This document shows positions 9,174 through 17,938 of a DNA stretch of 64,000 nt, piece after piece. Under the pieces are notes generated by a model. The model was not told where the DNA came from. It worked only from the letters and a program-made list of their open reading frames with translations, and did not search any database. A program made the translations under genes and the position numbers. Source of the DNA: Streptomyces shenzhenensis. Its GTDB lineage: Bacteria > Actinomycetota > Actinomycetes > Streptomycetales > Streptomycetaceae. Position 1 is the stretch's first letter; each line of letters begins with the position of its first letter. The DNA lies in assembly GCF_003688995.1 (NCBI RefSeq), contig NZ_PENI01000017.1, forward strand, positions 124,001-188,000. Reading direction: 5' to 3'.

Positions 9174-9263
9174 CTAGCGACCGACCGCCGCCGCCAACGC
9201 CACCACGACAAACATCAACACAAGCGCACCGGCCATGATCCGGTTCCGGGTTTTCGGGTCCAC
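9174..9263 (-). CDS. 29-residue single-pass membrane peptide
   Basis: An ORF too short for most gene callers. From a GTG at 9263 it encodes VDPKTRNRIMAGALVLMFVV and a further VALAAAVGR, then TAG. It has a charged N-terminus followed by one 18-residue hydrophobic helix, the profile of a small membrane protein. It starts 10 bp after the thpR stop on the same strand and the MFS gene lies just upstream, so all may share a transcript. Small transporter-associated peptides of this size (I recall the name SGM_5486 family) are annotated in Streptomyces; assignment to that family is from memory only. The intact frame between a gene and a repeat cluster supports reality. Confidence 0.6.
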   Translation of the reverse strand: MDPKTRNRIMAGALVLMFVVVALAAAVGR

Positions 9264-9273
9264 GTGTCCGAGG

Positions 9274-9846
9274 TTAACCGGCGCCGCCGAGCGCCCAGCG
9301 GGCGACCGACTCGTAACGGGGCTGCTCGCCGGGGACCCCGGACCTCGGCAGGTTGCTGCGCACCAGGGCGAGGCCGGCCACGGTCCAGGTGCGGCTCGTG
9401 AAGGCGGCGAGAGCCTGGACGTACGGCCGGGTGTCCACCGCGTCCCGGCTGCGGGCCACGGTCAGGTGGGCCGTGTAGCGCCGGTGCTCCCCCATCGGCA
9501 CGCCCGCTCTGCGCCCCGCAGCCTCCGCCCGCCCGGCCAGCCGGCGCAGCGCCTCCAGGTCGCCCGCGGCGCCCGTCCACAGGGCCCGCCCGTGGCCGAA
9601 CTGCCCACCGCCGCAGAGCGCGAGCGGGAAGGGGTCGCTGCGCCGGGCCGCGCGCGCCAGGCGGGCCGACAGGTCCGGTACGAGCGCGTCGTCGACCTCG
9701 CTGTAGAAGGCGAGGGTGAGGTGCCAGCCGGGGCGGCCGGTCCAGCGCAGCCCGTCCGCGCCGGGCAGCTGCCGCAACCGGGCGATCTCGGCGGCGAGTT
9801 CGCCGGCGACGTCCTCAGGGGGCAGCACGGCGGCGAAGAGTCTCAT
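9274..9846 (-). CDS. thpR: RNA 2',3'-cyclic phosphodiesterase (2H/LigT family)
   Basis: A 190-residue member of the 2H phosphoesterase superfamily. Two HxTx motifs are present, HLTLAF (about residues 42-47) and HLTVAR (about 128-133), placed symmetrically as in the bilobal LigT fold. They form the active site that opens 2',3'-cyclic phosphates at RNA ends. The family also shows RNA ligase-like activity in vitro. The typical N-terminal RLFAAVLPPEDV start is present. It is cytosolic. Possible downstream partner: the 29-residue membrane peptide. Confidence 0.92.
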   Translation of the reverse strand: MRLFAAVLPPEDVAGELAAEIARLRQLPGADGLRWTGRPGWHLTLAFYSEVDDALVPDLSARLARAARRSDPFPLALCGGGQFGHGRALWTGAAGDLEALRRLAGRAEAAGRRAGVPMGEHRRYTAHLTVARSRDAVDTRPYVQALAAFTSRTWTVAGLALVRSNLPRSGVPGEQPRYESVARWALGGAG

Positions 9847-9881
9847 GACCCCACCTTCCCAGAGGCGCGGGCCGGGGCATC

Positions 9882-10146
9882 ATGACGGACATGGAGCGGA
9901 GCGGGAAGATCACGATCAGGGCGGCGGGTACCGCCGGCGTCGCGGTACGTCGCCGAGGGCGCCCCGTTCATCGCCGGGTACGAGGGGGTCCCGGCGGCCA
10001 CGCTCACCCTCACCGACGCGCCCGCGCCCCATCTGCGGCCCGCGAACGAGCCCGAGCGCTACGAGCGCAACGGCTTCACGCCGACCGAGTCCTTCACGGT
10101 CGGCGAGCACGCCCGGCCGGGACAGGTGCCGGCCCGCAGGGTGTGA
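9882..10146 (+). pseudogene. Frameshifted, internally deleted GNAT acetyltransferase relic
   Basis: One frame starts MTDMERSGKITIRAAGTAGV, like a GNAT N-terminus. After a +1 shift near 9945 the next frame reads YVAEGAPFIAGYEGVPAATL and later ERYERNGFTPTESFTVG, which resembles the GNAT C-terminal YxRxGF element, then stops at 10144-10146. The acetyl-CoA-binding RxxGxG/A core is missing. I infer a dead N-acetyltransferase gene. Confidence 0.55.
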
Positions 10147-10186
10147 CCCGGGACGGGTGCCGCCCCGGCTCACCCCCCGCGGGAGG

Positions 10187-11539
10187 TCAGACCTCCGCCA
10201 GCTCCGGCTCGGGTTCCGGCTCGCGCCGTACGAACCGGACGTGCGGATGGCCGTGGTGCCAGCCCACCGACAGCCGCAGTCCGCCGATGCGGGCCAGGAC
10301 CAGGCCGATGGCGGCGGCGGCCACAGCCGAGACGACGCCGCCGACGGCGAAGCCGGCCCGGGGGCCGTAGGCGTCGGTGATCCAGCCGACGACGGGGGCG
10401 CCCAGCGGCGCGCCGCCCATGAAGACCATCATGAACAGGGCCATCACCCGGCCGCGCATCGCCGGGTCGGTGGCCATCTGGACCGCGGTGTTCGCGGTCA
10501 CGTTGACCGTCAGGCCGAAGATCCCGATCGGGACCATGAGCAGCGCGAACAGCCAGTAGGAGGGAGCGAACGCGGCGACGGTCTCCAGGGTGCCGAAGGC
10601 CACCGCGGCGGCGATCAGGATCCGCAGCCGTGCGGTACCCCGGCGGGCGGCGAGCAGCGCGCCCGCCACCGAGCCGACCGCCATCAGGGTGTTGAAGAGG
10701 CTGTAGGCGCCGGCGCCGGCGTGGAAGACGTCGTCCGCGTAGGCCGACAGCCAGACCGGGAAGTTGAAGCCGAAGGTGCCGATGAAGCCGACCAGGACGA
10801 TCGGCCAGGTCAGCTCGGGACGGCCGGCGACATAGCGCAGGCCCTCGCGCAGCTGGCCCTTGCCGCGTGGCGTCGGCTCTACGACGTGCAGCTCACGTCC
10901 GCGCATCAGCAGCAGTCCGGCGATGGGGGCGACGAAGGACAGGCCGTTGAACAGGAACGCCCAGCCGGTGCCGACGCCGGTGATCAGGACGCCCGCGACG
11001 GCGGGGCCGACCAGCCGGGCCGACTGGAAGTTCGCGGAGTTCAGGCTGACCGCGTTCTGCAGCTGGTCCGGGCCGACCATCTCGGAGACGAAGGACTGGC
11101 GGGCCGGGTTGTCGACGACCGTGGCGAGTCCGACGGCGAAGGCGGCGAGGTAGACGTGCCACACCTGGACGTGGCCGGTGAGGGTCAGTGCGGCGAGCGC
11201 GAGGCCGGTGACGGCCATCGACGTCTGGGTGACGAGGAGGGCGGGCCGCTTGGGCAGCCGGTCGACGAGGACACCGCCGTAGAGGCCGAACAGGAGCATC
11301 GGCAGGAACTGGAGGGCCGTCGTGACGCCGACGGCGGTGGAGGAGCCGGTGAGGCTGAGCACCAGCCAGTCCTGGGCGATGCGCTGCATCCAGGTGCCGG
11401 TGTTGGAGACGACCTGGCCGAGGAAGAAGAGCCGGTAGTTCCTGATCCTCAGCGAACTGAACATCGAGGACCGGGCGGCGCGGGGGGTGGTGGAAGTGGT
11501 CGGTGCGGGGGCGGAAGCTGCTCCGGATCCCGTACTCAA
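10187..11539 (-). CDS. MFS transporter (EntS/DHA3-like exporter)
   Basis: A 450-residue polytopic inner-membrane protein with about 12 hydrophobic segments and cytoplasmic Pro/Ala-rich N- and Glu/Pro-rich C-tails. Features include FRNYRLFFLGQVVSNTGTWM-like helix 1 (RNYRLFFLGQ, 33-42), QDWLVLSLTGS, the A-motif-like GGVLVDRLPKRP (about 88-99) and the NPARQSFVSEMV loop typical of TIGR00900/MFS_3 drug and siderophore exporters. It lies downstream of a MarR-family gene on the same strand with a 135-bp gap, so efflux under MarR control is likely. The substrate is unknown. Confidence 0.9.
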   Translation of the reverse strand: MSTGSGAASAPAPTTSTTPRAARSSMFSSLRIRNYRLFFLGQVVSNTGTWMQRIAQDWLVLSLTGSSTAVGVTTALQFLPMLLFGLYGGVLVDRLPKRPALLVTQTSMAVTGLALAALTLTGHVQVWHVYLAAFAVGLATVVDNPARQSFVSEMVGPDQLQNAVSLNSANFQSARLVGPAVAGVLITGVGTGWAFLFNGLSFVAPIAGLLLMRGRELHVVEPTPRGKGQLREGLRYVAGRPELTWPIVLVGFIGTFGFNFPVWLSAYADDVFHAGAGAYSLFNTLMAVGSVAGALLAARRGTARLRILIAAAVAFGTLETVAAFAPSYWLFALLMVPIGIFGLTVNVTANTAVQMATDPAMRGRVMALFMMVFMGGAPLGAPVVGWITDAYGPRAGFAVGGVVSAVAAAAIGLVLARIGGLRLSVGWHHGHPHVRFVRREPEPEPELAEV

Positions 11540-11674
11540 AGGGGTTCGCCTCCTCTTATTCCGGTTATTCCGGTTGTTCGCCTCCGGGCGCTGTCAGCCG
11601 GTGTCGAGAGGCCGGGCGTGCTCGCCCTCCCGATACCGGCGCGCCCTACGGCTCACTCCTCTGACAACGGCTTC

Positions 11675-12112
11675 TCACAGGTGTGCGAGCTTCTCCAGTA
11701 CGGGGGCGGCGGCGCGGAGTTTCGCCCACTCGTCCTCGTCGAGGCCGTCGACCAGGCCGGCCAGGAACGCGTTGCGCTTGCGGCGGCTCTCCTCGAGCAT
11801 CGCCTCGGCCTGCTCGGTCCTGGTGACGACCTTCTGGCGCCGGTCCTCGGGGTGCGGCTCCAGCCGGACCAGTCCCTTGGCTTCGAGCAGCGCCACGATG
11901 CGGGTCATCGACGGCGGCTGGACGTGCTCCTTGCGGGCGAGTTCGCCCGGGGTGGCCTGACCGCAGATGGAGAGAGTGCCGAGCACCGACATCTCGGTGG
12001 GGCTCAGCGACTCGTCGACCCGCTGGTGCTTGAGCCGACGGGACAGCCGCATCACGGCGGAGCGCAGGGAGTTCACGGCGGCGGCATCGTCGCCATGGGT
12101 GAGGTCCGACAT
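11675..12112 (-). CDS. MarR-family transcriptional regulator
   Basis: A 145-residue winged-helix regulator: LSPTEMSVLGTLSICGQATP (helices 2-3), ELARKEHVQPPSMTRIVALL (recognition helix) and the wing GLVRLEPHPEDRRQKVV with the conserved DxRxxxV pattern. Such proteins bind as dimers to palindromes and release DNA on binding small phenolic or drug ligands. A perfect palindrome lies 8-25 bp upstream of the ATG, so autoregulation is likely, with the downstream MFS exporter as the probable target. Confidence 0.92.
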   Translation of the reverse strand: MSDLTHGDDAAAVNSLRSAVMRLSRRLKHQRVDESLSPTEMSVLGTLSICGQATPGELARKEHVQPPSMTRIVALLEAKGLVRLEPHPEDRRQKVVTRTEQAEAMLEESRRKRNAFLAGLVDGLDEDEWAKLRAAAPVLEKLAHL

Positions 12113-12119
12113 GTTTGTT

Positions 12120-12137
12120 AGAGTAACTCATTACTCT
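12120..12137. promoter_or_regulatory. Candidate MarR operator
   Basis: The arms AGAGTAA (12120-12126) and TTACTCT (12131-12137) are perfect inverted repeats with a 4-bp spacer, immediately upstream of the marR-type start codon. No Shine-Dalgarno sequence lies between the operator and the ATG, so the transcript may be leaderless or nearly so, and bound repressor would block the start region directly. Confidence 0.7.
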
Positions 12138-12266
12138 CGCTAAAGACCACTCCGGGTGCGCAGGATGCCCGTGACTCCGGCCACGAATTCCAGACCTCAC
12201 TCATATGGGTGATGTGGATGCGGAACGTGACACACCACATGGACGGCTGCCGCGACCCTCGTCTCC

Positions 12267-12449
12267 ATGGGGACCAGTGTGCTCAGCCTGCGGATAGACC
12301 ACGACCTGCTCGAACGGCTCCGGCACCACGCCGCCCGAAGAGGAATGAGCGTCCAGGACTATGTGGTCCGGACGCTCATTCGGGACGACTTCGACGAGCG
12401 GTTCCAGACCGCCGTCGAGGAGACGGAGAAGTTCTACGGGGTCACGTGA
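12267..12449 (+). CDS. Small ribbon-helix-helix (Arc/CopG-like) protein
   Basis: A 60-residue protein. The segment SVLSLRIDHDLLERLRHHAA followed by RRGMSVQDYVVRTLI gives the beta-strand plus two-helix pattern of Arc/MetJ DNA-binding proteins. The acidic tail (DDFDERFQTAVEETEKFYG) could form the dimer arm or a partner contact. It stands alone: no toxin gene is adjacent, which argues against an antitoxin. It is divergent from marR and convergent with the purine permease. The target is unknown. Confidence 0.72.
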   Translation: MGTSVLSLRIDHDLLERLRHHAARRGMSVQDYVVRTLIRDDFDERFQTAVEETEKFYGVT

Positions 12450-12471
12450 GCGGGGGCCACGCGACCCCGGC

Positions 12472-13923
12472 TCAGGTCAGGCCGAGGGCCGGCATCAGGT
12501 AGTAGAAGGCGAAGACCGCGGAGACGACGTACATCGGTACGGGGATCTCCCGAGCGCGGCCGGCCGCGAGGCGCAGCACCACGAAGGTGATGAAGCCCAT
12601 GCCGATGCCGTTGGTGATCGAGTAGGTGAACGGCATCATCAGCATGGTGACGAAGGCCGGGATCGCGATCGTGTAGTCGGACCAGTCGATCTCCTTGACC
12701 GAGCCCGCCAGGATCAGGAAGCCGACCGCGAGCAGCGCCGGGGTGGCCGCCTGGGACGGCACCATCGTGGCGACCGGCGTCAGGAACAGGGCCAGCGCGA
12801 ACAGCGCGCCGGTGACGAGGTTGGCGAAGCCGGTGCGGGCCCCCTCGCCGACGCCGGCCGTGGACTCCACGAAGCAGGTGGTGGCCGAGGAGGAGCTGGC
12901 GCCGCCGGCGGCGACGGCGATGCCGTCCACGAAGAGAACCTTGTTGATGCCGGGCAGCTGCCCCTGGGCGTCGGTCAGCCTGGCCTCGTCGCCGACGCCC
13001 ATGATCGTGCCCATGGCGTCGAAGAAGCAGGACAGCAGGACGGTGAAGACGAAGAGGACGCCGGTCAGGACGCCGACCTTGTCGAACCCGCCGAAGAGGC
13101 TGACCTTGCCGAGCAGCCCGAAGTCCGGGGTGGCGACCGGGTTGCCGGGCCACTTCGGGGTGGTCAGGCCCCAGGAGGGCACGGTGGCGACGGCGTTGAT
13201 GATCAGCGCGAGCACGGTCATCGAGACGATCGAGATGAGGATCGCCCCGGAGACCTTGCGCACGAGCAGCACCAGGGTGAGCAGCGCGCCGAGCACGAAG
13301 ACGAGGACCGGCCAGCCGTCGAGGTGCCCGTCGCCGCCGAGCTGGAGCGGGACGGTGGTGTGGGCGGCGTCCGGGATGCGGCTGACGAAACCGGAGTCGA
13401 CGAGCCCGATCAGCATGATGAACAGGCCGATGCCGATGGAGATGGACTTGCGCAGGCCGTGGGGCACGGCGTTCATGACGCGCTCGCGCAGTCCGGTGGC
13501 GACGAGCAGCATGACGACGAAGCCGGCCAGGACGACCATGCCCATGGCGTCGGGCCAGGACATCCGGGGCGCGAGCTGGAGCGCGACGACGGAGTTCACC
13601 CCGAGGCCGGCGGCGAGCGCGATCGGCACATTGCCGATGACGCCCATCAGCAGGGTGGTGAAGGCGGCCGTCACAGCGGTGGCCGTCACCAGCTGGCCGT
13701 GATCGAGCTGATGCCCGTACATGTCCTTCGCGCTGCTGAGGATGATCGGGTTCAGCACGATGATGTACGCCATCGCAAAGAACGTGGCGAAGCCGCCACG
13801 GACCTCGCGCGCCAGGGTGCTGCCGCGCTCGGAGATCTTGAAGTAGCGGTCGAGGGCGCCGAAGACGGGCGCCCCGCCCGGCTGATCCGGGGCGGGAACC
13901 TTGGCGGGTGCCGAGGTGGACAT
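12472..13923 (-). CDS. NCS2-family purine permease (AzgA/GhxP-like)
   Basis: A 483-residue membrane transporter of the nucleobase-cation symporter-2 AzgA branch, importing adenine, guanine and/or hypoxanthine by proton symport. The N-terminal GGFATFFAMAYIIVLNPIIL, the GLGVNSVVA half-helix and the SSSSATTCFVESTAGVGEGA signature are clear. Fourteen hydrophobic helices fit the 7+7 fold. The ATG at 13923 has a GAGG ribosome site six bases upstream and is preferred over two in-frame starts farther up. Upstream, TTCATAC (13963-13969) and GTATGAA (14001-14007) form a widely spaced inverted repeat that could be regulatory. Confidence 0.93.
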   Translation of the reverse strand: MSTSAPAKVPAPDQPGGAPVFGALDRYFKISERGSTLAREVRGGFATFFAMAYIIVLNPIILSSAKDMYGHQLDHGQLVTATAVTAAFTTLLMGVIGNVPIALAAGLGVNSVVALQLAPRMSWPDAMGMVVLAGFVVMLLVATGLRERVMNAVPHGLRKSISIGIGLFIMLIGLVDSGFVSRIPDAAHTTVPLQLGGDGHLDGWPVLVFVLGALLTLVLLVRKVSGAILISIVSMTVLALIINAVATVPSWGLTTPKWPGNPVATPDFGLLGKVSLFGGFDKVGVLTGVLFVFTVLLSCFFDAMGTIMGVGDEARLTDAQGQLPGINKVLFVDGIAVAAGGASSSSATTCFVESTAGVGEGARTGFANLVTGALFALALFLTPVATMVPSQAATPALLAVGFLILAGSVKEIDWSDYTIAIPAFVTMLMMPFTYSITNGIGMGFITFVVLRLAAGRAREIPVPMYVVSAVFAFYYLMPALGLT

Positions 13924-14088
13924 GCGAGACCTCATCACCAACGGGATTCCCCGCGTTGGAGTTTCATACGAACAGAAGCGGCCAGAGACAAACCGTTTCA
14001 GTATGAATGTATAAGGTCGAGATGGCTATCTCCGCGCGTAGACCACCGGGGCGGCAGGCGTCGGCGCCGGGCCTCGTAAGCTGTGCGC

Positions 14089-14376
14089 ATGGCCGCTCTC
14101 TCTTCGGGATCCCCCAAGCACGAGGCACCGGAGCCCCTGGAAGGCCCCGTCGTCGCCACCATCACCGGCGGCACGATCGTCTGGTTCGTCCTCTTCCTCG
14201 TCCAGCTCCCCTTCTACGGCTGGTTCGACGAGCACGGCCACACCTGGTGGCTGTGGACCTGCCTGGCCGGCGGCGGCCTGGGCCTGATCGGCATCTGGTA
14301 CGTCCGCAAGCGGGACGCGGCGCTCAAGCGGGCGGCGGCCGACCGAACGGCCGGGCATCCGACGACGACGGAATGA
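14089..14376 (+). CDS. DUF2530-type small membrane protein
   Basis: A 95-residue protein with two hydrophobic segments, TGGTIVWFVLFLVQLPFYGW and WWLWTCLAGGGLGLIGIWYV, joined by a short polar loop. It ends in a basic, soluble tail (RKRDAALKRAAADR). The layout and the PLEGP start match the DUF2530 family of actinobacterial membrane proteins, function unknown. A GTG at 14083 is an alternative start. It lies divergent from the purine permease gene; association in function is not established. Confidence 0.75.
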   Translation: MAALSSGSPKHEAPEPLEGPVVATITGGTIVWFVLFLVQLPFYGWFDEHGHTWWLWTCLAGGGLGLIGIWYVRKRDAALKRAAADRTAGHPTTTE

Positions 14377-14485
14377 CGCGGAGGGCGGGGCCCGTACTAC
14401 CACCGCACGACCCGTCTCCTCCCCAGGTCGGATCTTCTGTCCACTCGGCGGGTGAAGCGGTAGAACCGCACGTACCGTCGATGGC

Positions 14486-16882
14486 ATGACGCACATCGAC
14501 GCGGGCGCCGAAGTCGGCCCTGTGCAGCCGGTACCCGTCCCGTCGACCCCCGCGACCGGTCTGACCGCCGCCGACGTCGCCGAGCGAGTCGCCCGCGGCC
14601 AGGTCAACGACGTCCCGGTCCGCTCCAGCCGATCCCTCGCCGAGATCGTCCGGGCGAACGTCTTCACCCGCTTCAACGCGATCATCGGCGTCCTGTGGCT
14701 GGTCATGCTGGCCGTCGCGCCGATCCAGGACAGTCTCTTCGGCTTTGTGATCCTCGCCAACACCGGCATCGGCATCATCCAGGAATGGCGCGCGAAGAAG
14801 ACCCTCGACTCGCTCGCCGTGATCGGCGAGGCCCGGCCGACCGTCCGCCGCGACGGCGCCGCCGTCGAGGTCAGCACCTCCGAACTCGTCCTCGACGACC
14901 TCATCGAGACCGGGCCCGGGGACAAGATCGTCGTGGACGGCGTGTGCGCCGAGTCCGACGGTCTGGAGATCGACGAGTCGCTGCTCACCGGCGAGGCCGA
15001 CCCCGTCGTCAAGCACCCCGGCGACCGGGTCATGTCCGGCAGCTTCGTCGTCGCCGGCGGCGGCGCCTTCGTCGCCACCAAGGTCGGCCGCGAGGCCTAC
15101 GCCGCCCAGCTCGCCGAGGAGGCGTCCCGCTTCACCCTCGTCCACTCCGAGCTGCGCACCGGCATCTCCACCATCCTCAAGTACGTGACCTGGATGATGG
15201 TCCCGGCCGCCATCGGCCTGGTGATCACCCAGCTCGTCGTCAAGGACAACAACCTGAAGGACGCCGTCGCCCGCACCGTCGGCGGCATCGTCCCGATGGT
15301 CCCGGAGGGACTGGTCCTGCTCACCTCCGTCGCCTTCGCGATCGGCGTGATCCGGCTCGGCCGCAAGCAGTGCCTCGTCCAGGAGCTGCCGGCCATCGAG
15401 GGCCTCGCCCGCATCGACACCGTCTGCCTCGACAAGACCGGCACGCTCACCGAGGGCGGCATGGACATCACCGAGCTGCGCCCGCTCGGCGGCAGCGACG
15501 AGACGTACGTACGCAAGGTCCTCGGCGCGCTCGGCGAGTCGGACCCCCGGCCCAACGCCTCCCTCCAGGCGATCATCGACGCCTACCCGGACAGCGAGGA
15601 GTGGCGCTGCGTGGAGTCGCTGCCCTTCTCCTCCGCCCGCAAGTACAGCGGCGCCACCTTCAGCGAGGGCGACGGCGAGAACAGCACCTGGCTGCTCGGC
15701 GCCCCGGACGTGCTGCTCACCGACGGCGACCCGGCCCTGGCCGAGACCGAGCGGCTCAACGAACAGGGGCTGCGGGTCCTGCTGCTCGCCCGCGCCGTCC
15801 GCGACCTGGACGACGCCGACGTCGCCAAGGGCGCCCACGCCAGCGCCCTGGTCGTCCTGGAGCAGCGGCTGCGCCCCGACGCCGCCGACACCCTGCGCTA
15901 CTTCGCCGACCAGAACGTCCGCGCCAAGGTCATCTCCGGCGACAACGCGGTGTCGGTCGGGGCGGTCGCCGCCAAGCTGGGGCTGAACGGCTCGGCGGTG
16001 GACGCGCGCCGGCTGCCCGTCGAGCGGACCGAGATGGCGGACGCGCTCGACAAGGCGACCGTCTTCGGCCGGGTCACCCCGCAGCAGAAGCGGGACATGG
16101 TCGGCGCGCTCCAGTCCCGCGGGCACACGGTCGCGATGACCGGCGACGGTGTGAACGACGTCCTGGCCCTCAAGGACGCCGACATCGGCGTCTCGATGGG
16201 CTCCGGCTCCGAGGCCACCCGCGCGGTCGCCCAGATCGTGCTGCTCAACAACAGCTTCGCCACGCTGCCGTCGGTGGTCGCCGAGGGCCGCCGGGTCATC
16301 GGCAACATCACCCGGGTGGCCACGCTGTTCCTGGTGAAGACCGTCTACTCGGTGCTGCTTGCCCTGCTGGTGGTGTGCTGGCAGGTCGAGTACCCCTTCC
16401 TGCCCCGGCATCTGACCCTGCTGTCCACGCTGACCATCGGCGTCCCGGCCTTCTTCCTGGCGCTCGCCCCCAACACGGAGCGCGCGCGGCCCCACTTCGT
16501 ACGGCGGGTGATGCGCTACTCGATCCCGGGCGGGGTGGTGGCCGGCGTCGCCACCTTCGTGACGTATCTGATCGCCCGGCACCAGTACACGGGCCCGGAC
16601 GCGCTGCCCGCGCAGACGAGCGCGGCCACCCTCACGCTGTTCCTGATCTCCATGTGGGTGCTGGCGATCATCGCCCGCCCCTACACCTGGTGGCGGGTGG
16701 CCCTGGTCGCCGCGATGGGCGTGGCCTTCCTCTTCGTCCTGGCCGTGCCCGCCCTGCAGAGCTTCTTCGCCCTGAAGCTGGTCGGGGTCACGATGCCGTG
16801 GACGGCGGTGGGCATCGCCGTGATCGGAGCGGCGGCCCTGGAGCTCCTCTGGAAATGGGTCGACCGCCGCTTCCCGGTCTAG
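14486..16882 (+). CDS. Cation-translocating P-type ATPase (CtpE-like)
   Basis: A 798-residue P-type ATPase. The actuator loop has SLLTGE (165-170), helix M4 carries PMVPEGL (270-276), and the phosphorylation site is DKTGTLT (316-322). The nucleotide domain and the hinge TGDGVNDVLALKDADIG near 550 follow, then six C-terminal membrane helices. There is no N-terminal heavy-metal domain and no CPx motif, which excludes copper/zinc types. The PEGL motif and overall length match mycobacterial CtpE, a calcium-uptake pump, so calcium is the best guess. It acts in the plasma membrane. A strong terminator follows. Confidence 0.9.
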   Translation: MTHIDAGAEVGPVQPVPVPSTPATGLTAADVAERVARGQVNDVPVRSSRSLAEIVRANVFTRFNAIIGVLWLVMLAVAPIQDSLFGFVILANTGIGIIQEWRAKKTLDSLAVIGEARPTVRRDGAAVEVSTSELVLDDLIETGPGDKIVVDGVCAESDGLEIDESLLTGEADPVVKHPGDRVMSGSFVVAGGGAFVATKVGREAYAAQLAEEASRFTLVHSELRTGISTILKYVTWMMVPAAIGLVITQLVVKDNNLKDAVARTVGGIVPMVPEGLVLLTSVAFAIGVIRLGRKQCLVQELPAIEGLARIDTVCLDKTGTLTEGGMDITELRPLGGSDETYVRKVLGALGESDPRPNASLQAIIDAYPDSEEWRCVESLPFSSARKYSGATFSEGDGENSTWLLGAPDVLLTDGDPALAETERLNEQGLRVLLLARAVRDLDDADVAKGAHASALVVLEQRLRPDAADTLRYFADQNVRAKVISGDNAVSVGAVAAKLGLNGSAVDARRLPVERTEMADALDKATVFGRVTPQQKRDMVGALQSRGHTVAMTGDGVNDVLALKDADIGVSMGSGSEATRAVAQIVLLNNSFATLPSVVAEGRRVIGNITRVATLFLVKTVYSVLLALLVVCWQVEYPFLPRHLTLLSTLTIGVPAFFLALAPNTERARPHFVRRVMRYSIPGGVVAGVATFVTYLIARHQYTGPDALPAQTSAATLTLFLISMWVLAIIARPYTWWRVALVAAMGVAFLFVLAVPALQSFFALKLVGVTMPWTAVGIAVIGAAALELLWKWVDRRFPV

Positions 16883-16950
16883 ACGTACGGCGATGCCCGG
16901 CGGCTTCCGCGCGGGTGCCGGTCGTCTTGGCGGAGGGCAGGTGGAAACGT

Positions 16951-16979
16951 TTCGGCCCCGGGATCTTCCCGGGGCCGAA
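16951..16979. terminator. Bidirectional hairpin terminator
   Basis: A perfect 13-bp inverted repeat: TTCGGCCCCGGGA at 16951-16963, TCT loop, TCCCGGGGCCGAA at 16967-16979. It lies between the convergent ATPase gene and the secreted-protein gene. Confidence 0.88.
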
Positions 16980-17002
16980 GTGCGTGTCGACTGCCGTGCC
17001 GG

Positions 17003-17938
17003 TTACTTCACGTCGACGAAGTCACCCGCGGCGTTGACCGCCGGCGTGGTCGAGGTGCCCGCGAAGCTGTAGCGGTAGTAGCCGTCGACCGTGGCCTTGG
17101 TCGTGGTCTTCAGGTTGCCGGTCGAGTTCGTCTTGATGGTCTTCAGCGTGGTGTAGGTGCTGGAGCTCTTCTTGCGGAACTGGAGCTTGACCGACTGGCC
17201 GGCGTAGCCGTGGTACTTGCCGTCGTCCCAGCTGGCCCGGGACAGCTTGCCGGTGACCGTGAGGGTCTTGCCCTTCTTGACCGGCTCCGGCGAGGCGTCG
17301 ACGGTCAGCTTGGAGTAGCGCTGGAGCCTGGTGGTGGCCAGGGCGTCCTGCTCGGCGTAACCGACCTTGCTCAGGTCGATGTCGTCGGAGGTCGGGTCCT
17401 GGTCGTTGAAGTCGAGCGCGTGGCCGATCGCCTTCCAGCTGGTGGCGTCCGCGTTGGTCAGCTCGAAGTCCGGGTAGACGTCGATGGTGCCCTTGCAGGT
17501 GGCCTTGGTCGCCGAGCTGTCGACGCAGGTCGGCCAGTCGTCGCCGATCAGGATGTTCTTCGGGTCGGTGTACGAGCCGCGGTAGATCTCGACGTCCAGC
17601 ACGAAGTCGGGCGCGTTGAGGTCGATGTCGGCGGCGTGCGTGACGGTGTAGGTGACCGGCACCCGGACCTTGTTGGTGGTCCCGACGACGATCGGCTTGC
17701 CCTTGTTGATCTTCACATTGGAGAAGGAGAGGTCCAGCGCGTAGGGCACGCCGGTGTCCTGGGCGCCCGCGGTGCTGAACGCGGACTTGCCGGCGGCGGC
17801 CCGGTGGGCGGCCTGTGCGGCCTTCACGACGTCGTCGCGGTCGTACGAGGAGCCGCCGGCGGCGTGCGCCGCCGGAACGGCGAGGGCGGACAGGGCCAGG
17901 GCACCGGTGACGGCGGCCACGGTGGCACGAATGCGCAT
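17003..17938 (-). CDS. Secreted protein with Ig-like C-terminal domain
   Basis: A 311-residue exported protein. The signal peptide MRIRATVAAVTGALALSALA ends with an AHAAGG cleavage region near residue 27. The mature part has one Cys pair (CVDSSATKATC) and a C-terminal half shaped like a bacterial Ig-like or calcium-binding beta-sandwich (KKGKTLTVTGKLSRASWDDG and SVKLQFRKKSSSTYTTLKTI). The start at 17938 has AGGGGA ten bases upstream. Similar stand-alone secreted beta proteins occur in streptomycetes without assigned function. No enzyme motif is seen. Confidence 0.78.
   Translation of the reverse strand: MRIRATVAAVTGALALSALAVPAAHAAGGSSYDRDDVVKAAQAAHRAAAGKSAFSTAGAQDTGVPYALDLSFSNVKINKGKPIVVGTTNKVRVPVTYTVTHAADIDLNAPDFVLDVEIYRGSYTDPKNILIGDDWPTCVDSSATKATCKGTIDVYPDFELTNADATSWKAIGHALDFNDQDPTSDDIDLSKVGYAEQDALATTRLQRYSKLTVDASPEPVKKGKTLTVTGKLSRASWDDGKYHGYAGQSVKLQFRKKSSSTYTTLKTIKTNSTGNLKTTTKATVDGYYRYSFAGTSTTPAVNAAGDFVDVK

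Noticed and set aside
12267..12449. Antitoxin of a toxin-antitoxin pair
   Set aside because: The ribbon-helix-helix gene has no adjacent toxin-like gene.
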